A stretch of 64,000 nucleotides of DNA from Aureobasidium sp. EXF-3400 (Eukaryota > Ascomycota > Dothideomycetes > Dothideales > Saccotheciaceae): contig SWBL01000011.1 of NCBI GenBank assembly GCA_024195585.1, positions 221,362-285,361 on the forward strand, in the 5' to 3' direction. The notes below the pieces were generated by a model, which saw only the letters and a program-made list of their open reading frames with translations, was not told where the DNA came from and made no database searches. Both the position numbers and the translations under genes were made by a program. This document shows positions 56,347 to 64,000 of this stretch, piece after piece; within the stretch, counting starts at the first letter, position 1, and the number at the start of each line of letters is the position of its first letter.

Positions 56347-58202
56347 ATGAAAGTCAATCTGCTCAAGCTATCAGCATTGGCTGCTCTAGCCAATGCTGTT
56401 CTGGCTAAGCAGCCAAACATCCTCTTCATCATCACTGATGACCAGGATGGACACATGGGATCGGTCGAGCACATGCCCCTGCTCAAGAAGCACTTGATCG
56501 ACAAGGGAACCTCTTATGAAAACCACTTCTGCACAATCGCCATTTGCTGCCCTTCCAGAGTCAATCTTTGGACTGGAAGAGCTGCTCACAATACCAACGT
56601 CACTGATGTTGGCCCGCCTTATGGAGGTTACCCCAAGATTGTCAAGGAGGGTATCAATGATGACTATCTTCCTTTGTGGATGCAAGCTGCAGGATACAAC
56701 ACTTACTACACTGGCAAGCTCTGGAATGCACACACTATCAACAACTACAACCAACCTTTCGTCAAGGGCTACAATGGTTCTGACTTCCTGCTGGACCCCT
56801 TCACATACGATTATTGGCACGCAAGAATGACCAGAAATGGAGAAGCACCTAAGGACTACTCGGGTCAATACTCACCTGATGTCGTAGCTGACAAAGCATA
56901 TGGCTTTCTTGAAGAGGCTATCGAGGGCGATGCTCCTTGGTTTGTCACCGTTGCGCCTATTGCTCCTCACAGCAACATTGTTGCGCACCCACCAAGCGGT
57001 CATATAAACGAACTCGAAGTACTCGCACCCGGACCCGTCAATAAGTTTGCGATCCCAGAGTATGCTCCACGCCACGCACACCTGTTCAAGGATTACAAAA
57101 TCCCAAGAACAGAAGACTTCAATCCTGAAGAGGTAAGCTAGAAGCCTGTTCCAAGAGAGGTAAGGATTAAAGCTGACAATCGAATGAATAGGCGAGTGGA
57201 GCAAGTTGGATAGCTCAACTACCCAGACTTAACGACACGAACATCGAGTACAACGATGAGTTCCAACGCGCTAGACTGCGTGCACTGCAATCAGTCGACG
57301 AGATGATCGAGCGCTTGGTCAATCTCCTAGACTCCAAGGGTGTTCTCGAAGATACTTATGTCTTCTTCACGACCGACAACGGTTTCCATGCTAGCCAGCA
57401 TCGCATGCAACCTGGTAAAGAATGCGGCTACGATACCGATATCCACATTCCATTGATTGTCCGCGGACCAGGAATTGCTGCAGGCGCAACCAAGGACATC
57501 GTGACTTCCCACACTGACATGGCACCTACTTTGCTCTCTCTCGCCGGCGCATCTCGCAACGACTTTGACGGCTTAGCCATACCTTTACTCAACGACAACA
57601 CATCCACTCGCGGCGAACACGTCAACGTCGAGTTCTGGGGCATCGGCCTGCCAGAAGGGAAATTCGGCATCGCAGAACCTTACGGAGGACTCTCCTACCC
57701 AAACAACACTTACAAAGCTTTACGGCTTGTAAGCGCCAACTACAGTCTCTACTATACTGTGTGGTGCACTGGCGAACATGAGTTCTACGATTTGCACTCT
57801 GATCCATTCCAAATGCACAACTTCTTTACCGATCCAAAGTTAGCAAAGGACTATTCGCTTGCTGGAAGGTCATGGCAGCAAGTAATCTATCGTCTGGATG
57901 CTTTGCTTCTTGTTCTCAAGACCTGCAAGACAACGACTTGCATCAGGCCTTGGTCTTCACTCCACAACAGCAGCAGCGTAGAAACACTCACTCAAGCATT
58001 GAATCCAGAGTTTGATGCTTACTACATCAAACACCCCAAAGTAGGCTTTTCGTCTTGCGAATTGGGATATATCCCAGAAGCAGAAGGAAACGTCAATCAC
58101 ATCCCATTCGCCGGCGTGGAATGGACTCTCGCAACCGAGCAACCCGCACTAAAAGGTCAGGAGCCTTTCAAGTACAGAGGTAGCTGGAGCGATTGGGTGT
58201 GA
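56347..58202 (+). CDS. secreted arylsulfatase (S1 sulfatase family)
   Basis: Hydrolyses sulfate esters, typically for sulfur scavenging outside the cell or in a lumen. Two exons (56347-57132, 57192-58202) encode 598 aa. A classical signal peptide (L-S-A-L-A-A-L-A-N-A-V-L-A) precedes K-Q-P-N-I-L-F-I-I-T-D-D-Q-D, the metal-binding start of sulfatases. The signature C-C-P-S-R-V-N-L-W-T-G-R contains the C-x-P-S-R motif whose first Cys is converted to formylglycine. Y-Y-T-G-K-L-W-N and F-F-T-T-D-N-G-F-H (second metal site) follow. Six or more N-x-S/T sites and a C-terminal module with paired cysteines suit a secreted enzyme. Length is normal for fungal arylsulfatases. The preferred substrate cannot be read from sequence. 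Confidence 0.93.
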
Positions 58203-59658
58203 CTTCCATCCCAAAGTCTAGATACGTCAAGTCTTTAACCTTGACTTGCATGTATAGATAAAATATCCCGAATCCGAACCCGAGGGAAAATGCAAATTGT
58301 GTGTAAATCCCAAAAAAAAAAATAACCAAACTTTCCTAGGTCAGGCACAATCAAAAAGTAAAACGAGTTAAACTCGTTCGTGTTCAACGCGGCTAAGTTA
58401 CAATACTCCGAGTACGAAAAGGTAATTCTTGAAGGTTCTTGCCCATGACTCGACCATGGAGATGTCAGATGTCACACTTTTGGGGTTTGGGGCACGAGAT
58501 TTGGAGACATCTTTTTTTTTTCTCTTTTTTTTGGGACTTGGAGAGTTGGGGTTAGGTTAGGGATTTGACACCAGTCGTTTCAGAAGAGAGGTTGCTTCCC
58601 CGAAAAAACTGTCATTGGCGGCTTTGGATGATCGTGACGAACAAAATCTAGTCATGCAGTGATCGTCTTCTGCATCCTCATGTTCCTGGGGAGCGAGACA
58701 AGGGTTGAAAGACAAACGCTCACCTGCATCACGTCCCGAAAGACCGCAAGAATGCGACCACGGAATATAAAATGCAAATGCGATGGAGAACGTTGGTTTT
58801 TCAGATATACAATTGAGTTTTGTTGTTATTCAGGTAAGACCTTTTTTATCCAAATCATACATACCCAACGCAGTAGTATCCAACCCTTTTTTCCCTTGTC
58901 CCCTTTTTCGTTTTGCTTCTTCTGGCACACACCGGACCGATAAAGAAATTGTTACGCCTTGAGCGCCTCGCTGGACAAATATGACGATAAGCATCGAGAG
59001 AAAAGAAAGATTGGCGAATAGAATAACAGCGATGATTGCGTGTCATCGTACAAGAGAAACACGTCCTCGAAAAAAACGTTTGTACACAGAAGCGAAATGC
59101 GAACAGGCCTCCTCTTGCAGCCCTAGCTGGTCAGGATGGGAGCAGATAAGGTCGAGTTGCACATACAGTAACGTCTTGCAGAGCGCGATGTATAGTGCAA
59201 TGTAAGAAACATCAAGATAGTAAATTTCAATCATGAGATTCCTGATGTGCAGGAGAGAAGCGTCGGTAGGATGGAGGCCTGTCTGATAAAGTTGGACAAT
59301 GAACGATAAGGCTCGAAGCAGGAGATAAAGGTCGGCAGGAAGCTCCGCTAGCATCGACAGGTGTCATGAACAGCTGAAGGTGAGTTTGTCCATATCCCTG
59401 GCACGGTCATTGACTTGTTAATGGACATGGGTCATTGTCGGACTCAACTCCGCGGCCTCGATGCGGAAGAGTCGACATGTCCGAAACTTTCACCCAGTGA
59501 CATGCCAGGGGATAGAGGGAAGGAAGAGGTATGATGGTCAAAGGAAGTTGGTCGTCGTCATGGCGATGTTGAGGGCAAATGACATGGTCGAATGGAATAA
59601 GGCTCTGCGAAGTCGTATGGTCGTCGTGATGAGGCGCAGAAATAAACAAGGTCGGCGC
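58203..59658. other. convergent intergenic region with palindrome and telomere-like motif
   Basis: 1.46 kb between the sulfatase and Ras stop codons. It contains an A tract at 58311-58321 and a perfect inverted repeat, AACGAGTT-A-AACTCGTT, at 58362-58378. T tracts lie near 58511-58532, and a short TTGGGGTTAGGTTAGGG at 58546-58562 resembles telomere repeats. No coding signal seen. Confidence 0.5.
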
Positions 59659-60415
59659 TCAGAGAATGACACACTTTCCGCCAGATCGTTTGGACTTTTT
59701 GACAGTTCCGCCACTGCCACCAGTATGCGAGCGTCCAGAATCTTTCTTGCGATCGCCACTTCTTCCACCGGAAGAGTTGTGTCTTTGGCGGCGTAGTTGA
59801 CGAACGACATCGTAGAAAGCCTTTTCGACGTTGACGCAGTTCTTAGCTGAAGCCTCAACGAACTCGCAGCCTAATTCACGAGCGAGAGCAGCGCCTTCTT
59901 GGGTGGAGACTTCGCGCTCTGTGACACGATCACACTTGTTACCCACGAGCATGACGGGAGCAGGACCGGATGAGGTGGGGGCGGAAAGGCTAGGTGAGCC
60001 AGGGTAGGTGGGGGAACCGGCTTGTGCAGACTCCTTGACGCGTTGGATCTGGCTGTAGAACTTTTTGATGCGCTGGAACGAGGCGCGTGAGGATATGCTG
60101 TATACCAGGACGAAGCCTTCACCATCGCGGATCCACTGGTCTCGCAACGAGACATATTCTTCCTGGCCCGCCGTATCGAGGACTTCGAGCATGCATGACT
60201 GTTGGTCGATCTGAACCTGTTTGCGGTATGAGTCTTCAATGGTGGGATCGTAGGTTTCGACAAAGTGGTTGAGACAGAGCTGTGCATGTCGTCAGCGTTG
60301 GCGCTCGCATTCCTTGGAGCTGCAGGTCAGCACATACCTGGATGGTGAGGGCAGTCTTGCCAACACCGCCGTCTCCAAGCACGACCAACTTGTACAAGGT
60401 CATTTTTCCCGCCAT
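59659..60415 (-). CDS. RAS2: Ras-family GTPase (RAS2/RasB type)
   Basis: A membrane-bound molecular switch for growth and morphogenesis. Two exons (60415-60338, 60279-59659) encode 232 aa. The start M-A-G-K-M-T-L-Y-K-L-V-V-L-G is typical of filamentous fungal RAS-2/RasB. GTPase motifs: G-D-G-G-V-G-K-T (P-loop), Y-D-P-T-I-E-D-S-Y (switch I), D-T-A-G-Q-E-E-Y (switch II), N-K-C-D and E-A-S-A-K-N. Switch II continues V-S-L-R-D-Q-W where most Ras have T/S-A-(L/M)-R-D-Q. A Pro/Ser/Gly insert (P-T-Y-P-G-S-P-S-L-S-A-P) sits before M-L-V-G-N-K-C-D, as in other fungal RAS-2 proteins. The C-terminus is Lys/Arg-rich and ends C-V-I-L, a CAAX box whose Leu favours geranylgeranylation. The likely effector, adenylate cyclase, is also in this window. 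Confidence 0.94.
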
Positions 60416-63400
60416 CTTGACTGGACAGATGAGTGCAGACTAGAGTTGCGAGGGAAGTAGGTGTAGCTGTGGTGCGTCGTGTGCGAAGGATCTGCGAAGC
60501 TCAATCTCGGCGGCGGGCGGTCGAATGCTGCAGCGGTCGGACAGTTTTGGCGCGCGTGTAAAGGAGGGTTGGGTGGCGCGGGCGGTCGATCGAGTGGTGG
60601 TTTGATCGAGTGCAGCAGACGCGCAGCAGACAAGGCAGGAGCAGCAGCAGCAACAGATGAGAGCGCTGACACTTGATAGATACAGGGAGATTGTTCTGAG
60701 GCTGTAGAGCTAACGCACGTAGCGACGCTGGGGCCAAGGCTCAAGGGGGGCGGCAGGAGCGACGAAGGCGCAGGATGATAAAGCCAAACGGCAACGGCAG
60801 CAACAAAAAGCTGGGTATAGCAGCAACAGCAACAAGACAAGTCGTCGGGGCAGGTGCGAGTAAAAGACAGGACGATGGAGGAGAAGAGGGTCTTGCCTTT
60901 AGTTAGCACCGACTCAACTAGCAACTACCTAGCAACTAGCACCAAGAGCTTGTTTCCCTGAAAGCAACACCAACAACCCACGAGCACAAGGACTCGCAAT
61001 TGCACTTGCAGCCCGACCCGAACAGGCCCAAAAGCACCTGTGCACGCTGCGGGGGTGTCCACTCTCACCAACAACTCAACCCAATATTCTTCTCGTCCCG
61101 GAGCGACACGGCGGCGCCTTCTGCCAACTGTTGCGAGACCGCACGCTACTCATACCTTGCTCGAGCAGCCAAGCACCGTCTCCACTGTCCGCCTTGAACC
61201 TTCTTTCCTCGCGAACGCGTCCACAACATTATCTGTCCACATTCCGGCATGCTCAACCTAATACAAACACACGAGCATCCTTCAACGCTTTCGCAAAACG
61301 CCAGCTATAACGTATCCTTGCTCTTATGGCTGACCAGGAACTGCTGTTTGTCGTCTATTAGAGTTTGACCCTTCTCAATGCCTGTCTGATCTCCAATCCT
61401 CCCGCCTTTCAACCACCGTTCAGTGCTCCGACGTGGAACCCTGATAAGCCAACCGCTGCGATCCCCAAATGAATATCATCTCCTAACTATTGTGGGACCT
61501 CCTCTCGAGACTCGAGTACCACTCTTTGGCCACTAAACAATCACTCTGTGGCGTGCTACCATTGTCGTGAGGTCTGCAATGCCGACCACTGTCTTGTTTT
61601 GACTTTTGCCATTTGCTACCTTCTGAATCAGGCTTGCCTGTCTCGCTGCTCTCGCTGCGCTTCACGTTCTGACTCGCATTGCGACACTCTTATCAAGCTT
61701 TTGCACGACAAGGTAGAGTTTCGATTCTGATCGGGACAGAAAGGATCTGATTAGATTTTGTTTTTGTGCTGTCCGTGTGTCTTGCAAGTCAGAGTCATTG
61801 TCGATCACACCACTGAACAAGACCTCAGTTGAGCCTTTGTTCAACCTGGATGACAATAATGCCAATCGTTGATCGCACACATGACCACACACAAACAATG
61901 GTCCGTGTTTCTGCTAAACAAAGTCACATGTCGAGATCCCACCTGTCAATCCCAAAAAAAATCAGAGCTGCAAGTACGCACAACCGCAGGATCTCGACTG
62001 CCGCACCCAACAGATCTACTTTCGATATCTGCCGAGTTGCTGATCAGCCTCGGTGCTCGCTTGAAGCTACAAGAAAGGTATTGACCGGGCCTATCGGCTG
62101 ACATTCCGAGCTACATCCTCTTACTGCCATTTACGTCTACCGAAATCCACCTAGCTACATACCGACAATGTTGCTTTTACATTACATAAAGTTCCAGTCT
62201 TCGATGCAGCGCGGCGAACAGCAAAACATCGTGAATAGGCAGCTTTCGGATGGCATCAGCAATACATGCATCAGCACAGTTGACCTCGGGTATGTATGTT
62301 ATATCGAACTCTAACCTAGATATGCGTTTTACTACTAAGCAACTATAAGGAGATTCTGCAATGCTGTTCTGTGCATGCTCGTATATCTCGCATGTGAGCT
62401 GCAGACAACAACGCCGGTTTCGGGTCCCTGTATCCGCGTTGAGCTTTGGTTGATGACTCGATCATTGCAACAGTTTGGTACGCACCGTTGGAGCTGGCTG
62501 GCACGTAAAAGACGTTAGGATGATCGTTTTCACTTGCTGCTGGGCGGAACACCCTGGTCTCGTATCCGTTCTCATGCATGAACGCATGATGCAGGAGTTC
62601 AGCCGTCTTAAAGATCACACCAATGGCAGACGGAGACGAACAAAGCAACAACATAAAGATGCCTTCTTTGAAGACCTCTGTGTTGGCTAGACGGACGAGA
62701 GTGTCTGTCTACATGCCACGCCAAAATTTCCATGCTAAGTAACGACTAGCTTCCAAGCCCACTTGTATGGACTCGACCGCATGACGACCTTCATCTTAAC
62801 TCTTGTCATGAATCGGGTTTTCGGCCCTTTCATTCAGAGATCAGCATTACTAGCTATCTATAAGTGTTTGAAAGAGGGAAGGATATCCCCAGAGCATTTG
62901 CAGTCATGCAAATCATGCATCCAGACCCTGGAATGCGACAGACCAAAGGCCAAGGCCCAGATCATCTGATGCACACGAGATAGACTATCCACGGCTCATG
63001 AGATTTTGCGTAAGCACGACTGCCGAACTTTGTTCATGACTCTCAAGTTCAAGATGCTCTTTTTGTCACATCCTCATGAAAAATGGCTTTTCCTATGTAT
63101 CTTGTACTCTCAGTCGTCCCACTTGCACTAATGACTCGAAGGAATCTCATCCCACTTCTCCACATAGACCCTTTCTTCCAATGGGAAACCGAGGAAGAGA
63201 AGCATCTTCCGAGGAAGAAAAGCTTACGAAAACTCACGTTACACTGCACAGAGTCCATCTCAAAACCGCGATTCATTTTTTGTCCATCGCGGGAGTTGAC
63301 TTTGCGATGAGTTAGGGCTTATAACCACCAAAAGCCCTAAACGATCGAAGCACAGTCATCGCGACATTTGCTACGCGGGATGTTGCCGTCGTGATCGTTA

Positions 63401-64000
63401 AATGTTGCTATATCAATCTGTTGCTGAGTCAGCATGCGATTTCCTCATGTGGAACAGGTGGTAAAGTCGTCAAGCCGACAATACCGCATCAAGTCTCGGA
63501 TAGTTATGCGACGACAAGGCGGATAGAAGCAGCGTCAAACGACAGAGTCTGTAAAACGCACCAAGCGACTAAAGACCACAGAAGGTCATTGGAAAAATGT
63601 CAAGCTCGTATCCAAGCTATGAAAGCCTTCTAACTCTGGACACATCGTCTCACCCAACTTGCTACGCCTGCGCTGGACTCTGAACAGCGACAATGTCTCC
63701 GACTTCATCTTTATTCTCGATGACCCGACCGACGCAAATTCGAGAGAAGAGCCATATTCGTCTACGCACCAAATCTGCGAATCAGCTTCGCACTGCCCAC
63801 TAATCTCATCCATCGTTGTCTCTACCAAAAACTTGAGCGATAGACGGAGCACAAGCATTCCAGTCATTGGTAAAATGGATATGAAACTGATGGCATTTCT
63901 GATACGTACGGCCACAGTCAGCTGAAAACTGGGCATCCCGTCCGCTCTGCCATACATAAGCAGTTGAACGGCAGATTAGTACTACGGTGGGTGACCACGT
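60416..64000. other. Ras leader and promoter, then 3 kb with no gene seen
   Basis: From 60416 to about 60960 lies the Ras upstream region. It is rich in CAG/CAA triplets (60639-60660, 60820-60840) and has short CTAGCAACTA-type repeats near 60915-60945. From 60960 to the end I find only short frames without family content, intron signals or codon-like regularity on either strand. This may be a long promoter region, a noncoding transcript or the flank of genes just outside. Confidence 0.45.

Noticed and set aside
60400..60924. 174-codon minus-strand frame over the Ras leader
   Set aside because: Low complexity from CAG/CCT triplets, a different frame from the Ras start, no motif.
63586..63957. 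123-codon minus-strand frame near the window end
   Set aside because: Looks mildly protein-like, but the overlapping plus-strand frame is equally open and neither shows a motif or intron.

Overview
This is nuclear DNA from a filamentous ascomycete. The genes are compact, with many 45-60 bp introns carrying GT(A/G)(A/T)GT-type donors and CTGAC/CTAAC branch sites a few bases before the acceptor. Base composition is balanced and there is little repeat DNA. Several products are typical of filamentous ascomycetes: a Ras-associating/LRR/PP2C adenylate cyclase, an AspC/Cdc12 septin, a HapX-like bZIP with cysteine-rich motifs, Aim6-type phosphodiesterase and Ape1. A Dothideomycete such as an Aureobasidium-like black yeast is my guess from gene style only; no search was run. 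There are no prokaryotic, viral, transposon or CRISPR features.

Layout. 0-5 kb: an ABC-class ATPase of unknown function and an SSXT/SS18-type chromatin subunit. 6-17 kb: adenylate cyclase, the U3 snoRNP protein PWP2, and the septin CDC12, which shares a 336 bp intergenic region with PWP2. 17-22 kb: three tandem BTB/POZ genes of one paralogous family; a fourth sits alone at 35.7 kb. 22-35 kb: vacuolar aminopeptidase I, a small unknown protein, phosphatase inhibitor 2 (GLC8), a thiolase-like protein with a peroxisomal C-terminus, OXA1, a membrane-anchored PhoD-like phosphatase and an adenosine-deaminase-like enzyme. 37-47 kb: tRNA-Gly, an Aim6-type phosphodiesterase, a Ulp2-type SUMO protease, a gamma-glutamylcyclotransferase-like protein and a PQ-loop membrane protein. 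47-60 kb: a HapX-like iron regulator, an intron-containing tRNA, mitochondrial ferredoxin YAH1 and outer-membrane UGO1 in a tight divergent pair, a secreted sulfatase and a RAS2/RasB-type GTPase. 60.4-64 kb holds no gene I can support.

How the genes relate. Most are unlinked housekeeping genes, as expected in a fungus. Three links are worth noting. The Ras GTPase and the Ras-binding adenylate cyclase could act in one cAMP pathway. YAH1 and UGO1 are mitochondrial genes only 161 bp apart, and YAH1 (Fe-S biogenesis) lies near the HapX-like iron regulator. The four BTB genes share a C-terminal cysteine/histidine motif, C-x-Y-H-E-H-x(8-10)-C, which I do not recognise from any described domain; this family is the best candidate here for undescribed biology.

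Exon structures were built by hand from splice signals, reading-frame continuity and family motifs. Every multi-exon model given as a firm CDS has a total length divisible by three.
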